A DNA stretch of 5,191 bases, from NCBI GenBank assembly GCA_007123465.1, contig SKLB01000205.1, forward strand, positions 1 to 5,191. The letters run 5' to 3'. The number at the start of each line of letters is the position of its first letter. Within the stretch, counting starts at the first letter, position 1. Positions 1 to 5,191 of the stretch are shown here, in pieces. The stretch is from Spirochaetales bacterium. GTDB lineage: Bacteria > Spirochaetota > Spirochaetia > DSM-27196 > PWMO01. Both the position numbers and the translations under genes were made by a program. Below the pieces are notes generated by a model. It did no database searches, was not told the DNA's origin, and worked only from the letters and a program-made list of their open reading frames with translations.

Positions 1-176
1 CCTCCGGCGAGGACGATTTTGCCCAGGCGGTTCGCACCGCGGTGATCAACAAGCGCGCCGGTGGTGCAGGACTGATAAGCGGCCGCAAGGCGTTTCAACG
101 TCCGATGGATGAGGGCATCGCGCTGCTGAACGCCATTCAGGATGTCTTTTTGGATGAGAGCATCACCGTGGCATAG
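1..176 (+). CDS. fbaB: Class I fructose-bisphosphate aldolase, C-terminal fragment (5' end outside window)
   Basis: The reading frame opens at base 3 and runs to TAG at 174-176, giving the last 57 residues. The tail holds VINKRAGGAGLISGRKAFQ followed by a segment ending QDVFLDESITVA. This is the usual C-terminus of the FbaB/DhnA (archaeal-type, class I, Schiff-base) aldolases, where the glycine-rich GG.GL..GRKAF stretch binds a substrate phosphate in the last part of the TIM barrel. The family cleaves fructose 1,6-bisphosphate to glyceraldehyde 3-phosphate and dihydroxyacetone phosphate in cytosolic glycolysis and gluconeogenesis. The catalytic lysine lies upstream of the window, so activity cannot be judged. 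Another DeoC/LsrF-family aldolase is possible, but the tail fits FbaB best. The gene converges on the MgtC-like gene. Confidence 0.85.
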   Translation, partial: SGEDDFAQAVRTAVINKRAGGAGLISGRKAFQRPMDEGIALLNAIQDVFLDESITVA

Positions 177-185
177 ATCACTGCG

Positions 186-216
186 GTGTATACCCGGTTG
201 AACGCTGGCTATACAC
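186..216. terminator. Inverted repeat between convergent genes, candidate bidirectional terminator
   Basis: GTGTATA (186-192) is perfectly complementary to TATACAC (210-216). Two further C-G pairs (194-195 with 207-208) lie inside one C-C mismatch, leaving an 11-nt loop. The repeat begins 9 nt after the aldolase stop and covers the TAG stop (209-211) and the last codons of the convergent MgtC-like gene. The position suits a shared 3'-end hairpin. No T-run follows on either strand, so it is not a classical intrinsic terminator. It could instead be a 3' stabilising hairpin or a Rho-associated end. Confidence 0.4.
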
Positions 217-916
217 TTCGCTCGCCTATGATAATCTTGCAGACCTCTTTGAGCGTCTCGAGCCGCTCGTAGAGCTGGCGGTAACTGAATTTGCGCGGCA
301 TATGCACTACGTAGCAGAAGCGGGTCTCGCCTTCCTGCACCGCGTGCTCGATATTCAGCGAGCGAACTCTGATGCCTGCCCCGGAGAGAATCGTACCGAT
401 CTCACTTGTCTGGATCTCGGAGCTCCGCGTGTGGATTTGCAGCTCCTTGATCACCTGTTTGGGAAACCACCAGTCGGTTACCTGGTCCAGGATGATCAGC
501 GCAAACAGGATGAAGGCGGCGGCGACGGCTGCCGCGGCGTAGAGTCCCGCGCCCACGGCGAGCCCGATGGCTGCTACCGTCCAGATCGAAGCGGCCGTTG
601 TAAGGCCGCGGATATCGGCCCCGAACTTCAGAATAGCGCCGGCACCGAGGAAGCCAATCCCGGAGACCACCTGGGCCGCGATGCGTCCAGGGTCTCCGCG
701 CACGTCACCGTGCTGCTGCGCAACCGAAATCGACAGCATCATCAACAGGGTGGCCCCGATGGCGATTATTATGTGGGTCCGCAGGCCGGCCGGCTGTTGG
801 TGCCGCTCACGTTCGATTCCAATGGCGCCGGCAATCAGCAGGCTCACAAACAACCGCAGCGTAATCGAGGCGAAGCTCAACTGCGACGCCGTAAGAAGAC
901 CGTGCACGTAATCCAT
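209..916 (-). CDS. MgtC/SapB family inner-membrane protein
   Basis: This 235-residue protein matches the usual MgtC length (about 230). About four or five hydrophobic segments occupy residues 15-145. They carry the family signatures GIERERHQ (33-40), GLRTH (44-48), GIGFLGAGAIL (86-96) and GLTTAASIW (104-112). Residues 155-235 form a soluble C-terminal domain, the place of the ACT-like domain in MgtC. Salmonella MgtC supports growth at low magnesium and survival in macrophages and modulates the F-ATPase. SapB-type homologues are widespread in free-living bacteria and their role is often unknown. Neighbours give no link to magnesium transport, so I keep to the family name. The ATG is preceded by no close Shine-Dalgarno site: an AGGAG lies 24 nt upstream, too far for normal use, while a promoter-like TACAAT ends 7 nt before the ATG. 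No in-frame ATG, GTG or TTG lies between AGGAG and the ATG. The gene is convergent with the aldolase and divergent from the TRAP operon. Confidence 0.9.
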   Translation of the reverse strand: MDYVHGLLTASQLSFASITLRLFVSLLIAGAIGIERERHQQPAGLRTHIIIAIGATLLMMLSISVAQQHGDVRGDPGRIAAQVVSGIGFLGAGAILKFGADIRGLTTAASIWTVAAIGLAVGAGLYAAAAVAAAFILFALIILDQVTDWWFPKQVIKELQIHTRSSEIQTSEIGTILSGAGIRVRSLNIEHAVQEGETRFCYVVHMPRKFSYRQLYERLETLKEVCKIIIGERSV

Positions 917-923
917 AGCGCAT

Positions 924-953
924 ATTGTAGCGCCGAGAGTCTCCTGTAGACAA
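924..953 (-). promoter_or_regulatory. Predicted sigma70-type promoter of the MgtC-like gene
   Basis: Read on the minus strand, TTGTCT (953-948; 4 of 6 to TTGACA) and TACAAT (929-924; 5 of 6 to TATAAT) are separated by 18 bp. The expected transcription start falls near 917, directly beside the ATG at 916-914, so the transcript would be leaderless or nearly so. The AGGAG at 945-941 would lie in the promoter spacer and not in the mRNA. This is inferred from sequence pattern only. Confidence 0.5.
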
Positions 954-1038
954 GTCGATCTCAGTCTCCAACGCCTGTGGCGGGTGTATTCAACACAAGC
1001 AAACTGGTAAGGAAATACGGCAGCGTTGAGGTACGCAG

Positions 1039-1056
1039 CGCTTCCCCCGGAAAGCG
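1039..1056. repeat. Short inverted repeat upstream of the TRAP operon, possible operator
   Basis: CGCTTCC (1039-1045) pairs with GGAAAGCG (1049-1056) if A1051 is bulged, with a CCC loop. It lies 7 bp before the -10-like TATAGAAT, in the place where a -35 box would be expected, and no recognisable -35 box is present there. A regulator site is possible, but a chance repeat in GC-rich DNA cannot be excluded. Confidence 0.25.
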
Positions 1057-1063
1057 GTTACCG

Positions 1064-1071
1064 TATAGAAT
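1064..1071 (+). promoter_or_regulatory. Predicted -10 element of the TatT-TatP-QM operon
   Basis: TATAGAAT contains TAGAAT (1066-1071; 5 of 6 to TATAAT). It ends 9 nt before the ATG at 1081, so a start at about 1078 would leave a leader of only a few bases. No convincing -35 box is visible 16-18 bp upstream. The only Shine-Dalgarno-like bases before the ATG are a weak GGA at 1072-1074. The rest of the 164-bp divergent spacer (917-1080) shows no other clear signal. Confidence 0.4.
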
Positions 1072-1080
1072 GGACTGACT

Positions 1081-2052
1081 ATGTTTGATCGCAGGCTGCT
1101 GTTTCAACTTCTGATCGCTCTTGCGCTCCTTGGAGGCGCTTCGGCGTGCTCGATCAACCGCCTGGCGGTGCGGGCCTTGAGCGATGTGCTCTCGAGCGAA
1201 GAAGGAGCCGCCGGCGCATTTGCGCAGGACAACGATCCGGAGCTGGTGGCGCAGGCGCTGCCGTTCACACTCAAACTCTACGATACCCTGCTGGAGCAGG
1301 ATCCCGACAATCCGGCGTTGCTGCGCGCCGCCGGTAGCGCCTATATCAGCTATGCCAACGCCTTCCTGCAGATACCCGCGTCGATGCTGCCGCCGCAGGA
1401 GTACGAGCGGCGCGAGAACAAGATCCGCCGCGCCAAGAATCTCTACCTGCGCGGGCGCGGTATGGTACTGCGCGCGCTGGATCTGCGCTATCCCGGTATC
1501 GAAGCCGCCGTGCGCGCGACACAGGGCGACGCGCTTGAGGTGGCGCTGGCCGAAGTCAAGGTCGAGCACATCGCTTGTCTCTACTGGACCGCGGCGGGCT
1601 GGATGGGAGCGCTGTCCACCGACCCGCTGGATCTGCGGCTGGCCATGTCAATCGGACAGGCGGCGGCGCTGATGCAGCGCGCCTATGAACTGCAACCGGA
1701 GTGGGATAACGGCGCAATCCACGAGTTCTACATCTCGTACTACGCCACGGTACCCGAGGGCATGGGCGGAGACCGCGGCAAAGCACGCGAGCACTTTGCC
1801 CATGCGCTGCAGATCAGCGGCGGTGTGAAGGCCGGCCCCTACGTTGAGCTGGCGCTGGGCGTCGCCCTGCCGCAGCAGGATCTCGATGAGTTCATCTCGC
1901 TGATGCAGCAGGCTTTGGAAGTAGATATAGATGCTGCACCGCAGTACCTGCTGGTCAACACTATCAAACAGCGCCAGGCACGCTGGTACCTGGAAAACCT
2001 GGAACGCTTCTTCTTGATCGGAATCGATGACAACGAGGAGAGTGACTTATGA
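1081..2052 (+). CDS. TatT-family TPR-like lipoprotein of a TRAP transporter (TPAT T component)
   Basis: The 323-residue protein starts with a lipoprotein signal peptide: positive MFDRR, a hydrophobic core (6-17), then ASAC with Cys23 as the probable lipidated residue. Alanine at -3 makes this a relaxed lipobox of a kind accepted in spirochaetes. The mature part is mostly alpha-helical with degenerate TPR-like stretches: DPDNPALLRAAGSAYISYA (74-92), YELQPEWDNGAIHEF (202-216) and GGDRGKAREHFAHALQIS (229-246). The last resembles the GGD..KAR.HF..A conserved in TatT proteins such as T. pallidum Tp0956. In that family TatT forms a trimer with a pore through each protomer and is thought to pass or store ligand for the binding protein. 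The gene heads the operon and its TGA stop overlaps the next ATG (ATGA). The ATG at 1081 is chosen because it places the signal peptide directly at the N-terminus. Helical periplasmic TPR protein of other function is the alternative, unlikely given the neighbours. Confidence 0.87.
   Translation: MFDRRLLFQLLIALALLGGASACSINRLAVRALSDVLSSEEGAAGAFAQDNDPELVAQALPFTLKLYDTLLEQDPDNPALLRAAGSAYISYANAFLQIPASMLPPQEYERRENKIRRAKNLYLRGRGMVLRALDLRYPGIEAAVRATQGDALEVALAEVKVEHIACLYWTAAGWMGALSTDPLDLRLAMSIGQAAALMQRAYELQPEWDNGAIHEFYISYYATVPEGMGGDRGKAREHFAHALQISGGVKAGPYVELALGVALPQQDLDEFISLMQQALEVDIDAAPQYLLVNTIKQRQARWYLENLERFFLIGIDDNEESDL
2035..2040 (+). promoter_or_regulatory. Ribosome binding site of the TRAP binding-protein gene
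   Basis: GAGGAG lies inside the end of the tatT coding region, 8 nt before the ATG at 2049. It supports that start and shows that the host uses ordinary Shine-Dalgarno sites for internal genes. The 4-nt ATGA overlap also allows coupled reinitiation. Confidence 0.75.
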
Positions 2053-3041
2053 GACTGAGCCGTAGATGCCTGCTCGTGCTGACCATCGTACTGCTGAGTG
2101 CCTCGAGCGCATCGGCCGTGACCCTCAAACTGGCCAGCGTGGCGCCGGAAAACTCCCCGTGGGGAGCGGCACTCAATCGCATGGCCGCAGACTGGGCCCG
2201 AATCTCCGGTGGTCAGGTCACGCTGCAGATCTACCATAACGCTATCGCCGGTGACGAGCCCGATGTCGTGCGCAAGATGCGCATCGGCCAGATCCAGATG
2301 GCCGTCTTCACCAGCAGTGGGCTGCGCCTGCTGGCCGACGAAGTGATGACGCTCAACATGCCGCTGCTGATCCGAACCGAGGATGAACTGGACTACGTCC
2401 TGTCCGAGGTCAGCGATGTGCTGAGTTCCTCGGTGCAGCGCGCGCGCTTCCACGCGCTGGTATGGTCCAAGGGCGGCTGGGTGCGGTTCTTTGCCAACGC
2501 GCCGCTGACCTCCCCGGCCTCGCTGCGACGCCTGCGTCTGGCCGCGGCGGCCGACAACCAGGAGCTGCTGCAGGCCTTCCGCCTGATGGGCTATCAGGCC
2601 ATACCAGTGGCACAGAACGAGCTTCTGACCTCGCTGAACAGCGGCATGGTGGATGCCTTTTACTCCAGCCCGATTGCCGCAGCCGGCTTCCAGTGGTTTG
2701 CCCGCGCTCCCTACATGCTCGACCTGCCAGTTGCGCCGTTTATCGGTGGCGTTGTGGTCAGCGACCGCGCGTGGAACCGCGTACCCGACCACCTCAAGCC
2801 GCAACTGGTAGCCGCGGTTGTGCGCCATGTCGACCGCCTGGAGACCGTCATGGAGGAGCTCGAGACCGAGGCCATCAGTACCATGCAGGACTACGGCCTG
2901 ACCGTCACCGAGCTTAGTGACGCCCAGCGGCGCGGCTGGATTGACGAGTTTGAACGCAGCCGGGACGTGACCGTCGGCACCGTGTTCGACGAACAGATGT
3001 ACCGACACATCCAGAACCTGCTCACCGAGTACCGGAGGTAG
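2049..3041 (+). CDS. dctP: TRAP transporter substrate-binding protein, DctP family (TPAT P component)
   Basis: The 330-residue protein has a Sec signal peptide (RLSRR, hydrophobic core 8-16, ASA cleavage site after residue 23) and mature start VTLKLASVAPENSPWG, typical of DctP. It is therefore periplasmic and not lipidated. YHNAIAGDEPDVVRKMRIGQIQMAV (62-86) corresponds to the family's G...E..E..R.G.I.M segment. RLRLAAA (161-167) contains Arg163 at the place of the conserved substrate carboxylate-binding arginine, and ELLTSLNSGMVDAF (191-204) matches the EVYTALQTGVVDG motif. The usual ENP after VDG is replaced by FYSSP, so the ligand pocket differs from sialic acid or C4-dicarboxylate binders. 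In TPAT systems such as Tp0957 the pocket is hydrophobic and the ligand is unknown. The gene overlaps the TatT gene by 4 nt and is followed 1 nt later by the permease gene, so the three should be co-transcribed and translated in balance. Confidence 0.92.
   Translation: MRLSRRCLLVLTIVLLSASSASAVTLKLASVAPENSPWGAALNRMAADWARISGGQVTLQIYHNAIAGDEPDVVRKMRIGQIQMAVFTSSGLRLLADEVMTLNMPLLIRTEDELDYVLSEVSDVLSSSVQRARFHALVWSKGGWVRFFANAPLTSPASLRRLRLAAAADNQELLQAFRLMGYQAIPVAQNELLTSLNSGMVDAFYSSPIAAAGFQWFARAPYMLDLPVAPFIGGVVVSDRAWNRVPDHLKPQLVAAVVRHVDRLETVMEELETEAISTMQDYGLTVTELSDAQRRGWIDEFERSRDVTVGTVFDEQMYRHIQNLLTEYRR
3034..3039 (+). promoter_or_regulatory. Ribosome binding site of the QM permease gene
   Basis: GGAGGT spans the end of the binding-protein gene and the first base of its TAG stop. 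It lies only 3 nt before the ATG at 3043, which is short, but no other in-frame start gives the full first membrane segment. The second AGG at 3040-3042 immediately before the ATG is unlikely to be the functional site. Confidence 0.65.
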
Positions 3042-3042
3042 G

Positions 3043-4947
3043 ATGCAGCAGTCCGACGGCACGCCTGCGGGCAGACCCGTTGCGGCCCGGCTGCTGCTCG
3101 GAATTGAAGACGGTGTCGCCGTCGCGGCGCTGGTCCTGCTATCGCTCTTTCCGCTGCTGGAGATCGTGCTGCGCAGCGTGCTGCGCACCGGGATCCTGGG
3201 CCAGAGCGATTACCTGGTGCACTTCGTGCTGCTGCTGGGGTACATCGGCGGCATGATCACCGCGCGCGAGGGGCGCCACCTCTCGATGGGCAGCGGGTTC
3301 CACGGCCACGGCAATATCCTGGGTGACTACCTCAAACGCGTCACCGGACTGATTGCTGCCGCGGTCTGCACCGCTCTGGCGTGGAGTGCACTCTCTTTTG
3401 TCCTGTTGGGCTTTGGTCCCGGCCAGCGCGTCGGGATTGTTCCGATACAGCTGTTTGTTTCGGCACTGCCGGTCGCCATGACGGTGATGGCGGTGCGCTT
3501 TGCGCGCCAGGTTCCGCGCGGTCGCTTCACTGCGCTGGGGATTGCGATCGGGTTTGCCGTGGGCACCTTCTTGGCCTGGGAGCCGATTGTCAATATCGCC
3601 TACACGGTGACCATGATGCCGCCGCCGTGGCTTGAATCGGTACTGGATCGGTGGCTTGTGATAATGCCCGCAATTGCAGTGCCGGCGATCATAGTGCTGC
3701 TGATCTCCGCGTTTGCCGGAACGCCGCTGTTCGTGGTGCTGGCCGGAACCGCGTTTCTTCTGTTCGCGCGCGCCGGCGGTGCGCTCGAGGTTATTCTCAA
3801 CGAAGGCTACACGATGCTCACCGGAAGCACCATCCCGGCAATTCCACTGTTCACCTTCACCGGCTACCTGCTGTCCGAAAGCAGGGCCGGCGAGCGGCTG
3901 GTAACGCTGTTTCGGGCGCTGTTCGGCTGGATTCCCGGCGGGCTGGTGATCGCCGCGGTGTTTGCCTCGGTTTTCTTTACCTCGTTCACCGGGGCCTCGG
4001 GGGTCACCATCCTGGCTCTCGGCGGACTACTGTTCTACGTACTACACACCGACGGCAATCATCCCGAGTCGTTCTCGGTGGGCATCCTGACCTCGGCCAG
4101 CAACATCGGACTGCTGTTTCCGCCGAGCCTCGCGATCATCATCTACGGCACCATTGCACAGGTCAATATCTTTCACCTGTTCCTCGGCGGCATCCTGCCG
4201 GGACTGGCGATTGTGGCGGTGTTCAGCGTGATCGGCGTGGTGGTCTCATCGCGCAGCCGCACCCCCGTGGTGCCGTTCCAGCCGCGGGCTGCGCTGGCGG
4301 CGGTGCGTGAGGCGATCTGGGAAGTGCTGCTTCCGGTTGTGATTGTCGTGGTCTACTTCAGCGGCACAGCAAGCCTGGTAGAGACCGCGGCGGTGGCGGT
4401 GATCTACACCGTTCTGGTGGAGGTGCTGTTCAAACGCGAAATCACGCTGCGAGCGTTGCCGTCCGTGGCGCTCAAATGCATCACAATCGCCGGCGGCGTA
4501 CTGATCATCCTGGCCTCGGCGCGGGCGCTCTCGTTCTACATCGTTGACGCCCGCATCCCCATCATGCTGCGCGACTGGGTCCAGGCCGCTATCGGGTCTC
4601 GCATAGTATTCCTGATCCTGCTCAACCTGACGCTGCTGGTCACCGGCTGCTTTATGGATATCTTCTCGGCAATCATGATTGTGGCGCCGCTGGTGGTTCC
4701 GCTGGGCGGCCTGTTTGGCATTGACCCGGTCCACCTTGGAGTTATCTTTCTGGCCAACCTGGGGCTTGGCTTTATCACGCCGCCGGTCGGCATCGACCTG
4801 TTCCTGTCGTCCTATCGCTTTGACAAACCGCTACCCGAGATCTACCGCCACGTTGCGCCGTTCTTCCTGGTCCAGCTGGCAATGGTACTGCTGATCACCT
4901 ACGTGCCACTGCTGGCAACCACCCTGCCGCGATTGTTTGGCGGTTGA
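3043..4947 (+). CDS. dctM: Fused TRAP transporter permease, DctQ-DctM (TPAT QM component)
   Basis: At 634 residues this is a small-plus-large permease fusion; separate DctM proteins are about 430. The N-terminal DctQ part (about 15-155) has four hydrophobic segments and the REGRHLSM motif (75-82) after the second. One or two further membrane segments (about 163-190 and 203-224) bridge to the DctM domain. That domain carries FTSFTGASGVTILALGG (312-328), SASNIGLLFPPSLAIIIYG (351-369), GCFMDIFSAIMIVAPL (535-550) and GIDPVHLGVIF then NLGLGFITPPVGIDLF (559-587). These are the conserved Na+- and substrate-site regions of the ion transporter superfamily elevator fold; FPPS and TPPVG are the two pseudo-symmetric loops. 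The protein sits in the inner membrane and imports the ligand delivered by the upstream binding protein, probably with sodium. T. pallidum Tp0958 is likewise a QM fusion. The coding region looks intact and ends in TGA. Confidence 0.95.
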   Translation: MQQSDGTPAGRPVAARLLLGIEDGVAVAALVLLSLFPLLEIVLRSVLRTGILGQSDYLVHFVLLLGYIGGMITAREGRHLSMGSGFHGHGNILGDYLKRVTGLIAAAVCTALAWSALSFVLLGFGPGQRVGIVPIQLFVSALPVAMTVMAVRFARQVPRGRFTALGIAIGFAVGTFLAWEPIVNIAYTVTMMPPPWLESVLDRWLVIMPAIAVPAIIVLLISAFAGTPLFVVLAGTAFLLFARAGGALEVILNEGYTMLTGSTIPAIPLFTFTGYLLSESRAGERLVTLFRALFGWIPGGLVIAAVFASVFFTSFTGASGVTILALGGLLFYVLHTDGNHPESFSVGILTSASNIGLLFPPSLAIIIYGTIAQVNIFHLFLGGILPGLAIVAVFSVIGVVVSSRSRTPVVPFQPRAALAAVREAIWEVLLPVVIVVVYFSGTASLVETAAVAVIYTVLVEVLFKREITLRALPSVALKCITIAGGVLIILASARALSFYIVDARIPIMLRDWVQAAIGSRIVFLILLNLTLLVTGCFMDIFSAIMIVAPLVVPLGGLFGIDPVHLGVIFLANLGLGFITPPVGIDLFLSSYRFDKPLPEIYRHVAPFFLVQLAMVLLITYVPLLATTLPRLFGG

Positions 4948-5007
4948 GCGACAATCGACACCGCCATCGAGCAGTTACGGACAATTCTGGAGCGTTGAGC
5001 AGCGCGC

Positions 5008-5020
5008 GGCGGAGACCGCC
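5008..5020 (+). terminator. Weak GC hairpin after the TRAP operon
   Basis: GGCGG-AGA-CCGCC forms a 5-bp all-GC stem with a 3-nt loop, 60 nt after the permease stop. No T-run follows, so it would be at best a weak or Rho-assisted terminator. It is the only compact hairpin in the first half of the 177-bp spacer. The rest of the spacer up to about 5045 shows no gene or clear signal. Confidence 0.3.
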
Positions 5021-5083
5021 TGGACGGAGATCGGAACCACAAATGACTTCAATTCCATCATTATTGCCATATTTGTCACAGTC

Positions 5084-5101
5084 GCGCGTACAAAAACGCG
5101 C
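5084..5101. repeat. Inverted repeat GCGCGT-N6-ACGCGC upstream of the response-regulator gene
   Basis: Perfect 6-bp arms (5084-5089 and 5096-5101) flank a 6-nt A-rich centre. The repeat sits 7 bp upstream of an extended -10 element, covering the place of the absent -35 box. An AT-rich stretch (about 5050-5076) lies just upstream. It could be an operator or activator site for the downstream gene, or an end hairpin of the TRAP transcript, though no T-run follows directly. Confidence 0.35.
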
Positions 5102-5108
5102 TGAACGG

Positions 5109-5117
5109 TGCTATATT
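5109..5117 (+). promoter_or_regulatory. Predicted extended -10 promoter of the response-regulator gene
   Basis: TGCTATATT matches the extended -10 pattern TGnTATAAT with one mismatch. No good -35 box is found at 16-18 bp, which is common for extended -10 promoters. The -10 ends 7 nt before the ATG at 5125, so transcription would begin at or next to the start codon. The bases between (TTCATCA) contain no Shine-Dalgarno site. Confidence 0.5.
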
Positions 5118-5124
5118 TTCATCA

Positions 5125-5191
5125 ATGTCCGACAACCGAAAAACTATCCTGCTGGTGGAGGACGAAGCGATCGTCGCTCTGGCGCAGGCAA
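5125..5191 (+). CDS. Response-regulator receiver-domain protein, N-terminal fragment (runs off window)
   Basis: Only 22 codons are present: MSDNRKTILLVEDEAIVALAQA. The hydrophobic first strand TILLVEDE with acidic Glu12 and Asp13 is the CheY-like receiver signature, the acidic pair binding the magnesium ion needed for phosphorylation. The phospho-accepting aspartate, expected near residue 55, and any output domain lie beyond the window. VEDEAIVALAQ resembles receivers that sit at the front of PAS-containing or histidine-kinase multi-domain proteins, but the full architecture cannot be known here. No ATG, GTG or TTG start lies in frame within the 75 nt upstream, so this ATG is the likely start even without a Shine-Dalgarno site. 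The 177-bp gap and the promoter-like sequence suggest separate transcription from the TRAP operon. Confidence 0.78.
   Translation, partial: MSDNRKTILLVEDEAIVALAQA

Noticed and set aside
302..949. Open frame of 215 codons on the plus strand
   Set aside because: It is antisense to the MgtC-like gene, whose family motifs are unambiguous, and its Arg/Gly/Gln-rich product matches no family.
961..1569. Open frame of 202 codons on the minus strand
   Set aside because: It is antisense to the tatT start and its upstream region, with no ribosome site or recognisable domain; the tatT frame carries the signal peptide and TPR-like helices.
1839..3188. Long open frame of 449 codons on the minus strand
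   Set aside because: It lies antisense to tatT and the binding-protein gene, both with clear family motifs and start signals. Its translation is low in hydrophobic structure and rich in His, Gln, Arg and Ser, as expected for the complement of a GC-rich gene.
4246..4734. Minus-strand frame rich in His, Asp, Gln and Arg
   Set aside because: It is the complement of the DctM domain. Hydrophobic membrane codons read in reverse give such polar sequences.
5064..5094. TTGCCA and TTGTCA as -35 boxes for the response-regulator gene
   Set aside because: Both resemble TTGACA, but TTGTCA (5073) is 33 bp from TATATT, and TTGCCA (5064) pairs only with a poor TACAAA at 19 bp. The extended -10 at 5109-5117 is the better explanation.
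4948..5124. Small gene, RNA or attachment site in the spacer after the TRAP operon
   Set aside because: No start codon with ribosome site, tRNA-like fold or direct repeat was found; only short hairpins and the promoter-like element are present.

Overview
The window is GC-rich bacterial DNA from a Gram-negative-type organism: it encodes a lipoprotein signal, a periplasmic binding protein and a TRAP permease. The best guess is a spirochaete of the Spirochaeta/Treponema type. The T-P-QM gene order matches the Treponema pallidum Tp0956-Tp0957-Tp0958 cluster as I recall it, the lipobox is of the relaxed type spirochaetes tolerate, and the response-regulator N-terminus resembles spirochaete proteins. 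A gammaproteobacterium is the main alternative, since related TRAP clusters occur there too. No marker gene settles this.

Layout: the 3' end of a class I fructose-bisphosphate aldolase gene (1-176, +) faces the 3' end of an MgtC/SapB-family membrane protein gene (209-916, -). A hairpin-forming inverted repeat lies across the two converging ends. After a 164-bp divergent intergenic region comes a tight three-gene operon on the + strand. It encodes a TPR-like lipoprotein of the TatT family (1081-2052), a DctP-type TRAP substrate-binding protein (2049-3041, 4-nt overlap) and a fused DctQ-DctM permease (3043-4947, 1-nt gap). A 177-bp spacer follows, and the window ends 22 codons into a response-regulator receiver domain (from 5125, +).

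The three operon genes together look like a TPR-protein-associated TRAP transporter (TPAT). The outer-membrane or periplasm-facing TatT lipoprotein is thought to partner the periplasmic binding protein, which hands an unidentified, probably hydrophobic, ligand to the ion-driven QM permease in the inner membrane.

The most notable non-coding pattern concerns start signals. All three genes that head a transcript (mgtC-like, tatT, response regulator) have a -10-like hexamer ending only 7-9 nt before the ATG and no good Shine-Dalgarno site. The two internal operon genes have clear ones (GAGGAG, GGAGGT). This suggests leaderless or near-leaderless first genes. No RNA genes, insertion sequences, CRISPR arrays or other mobile elements were seen.
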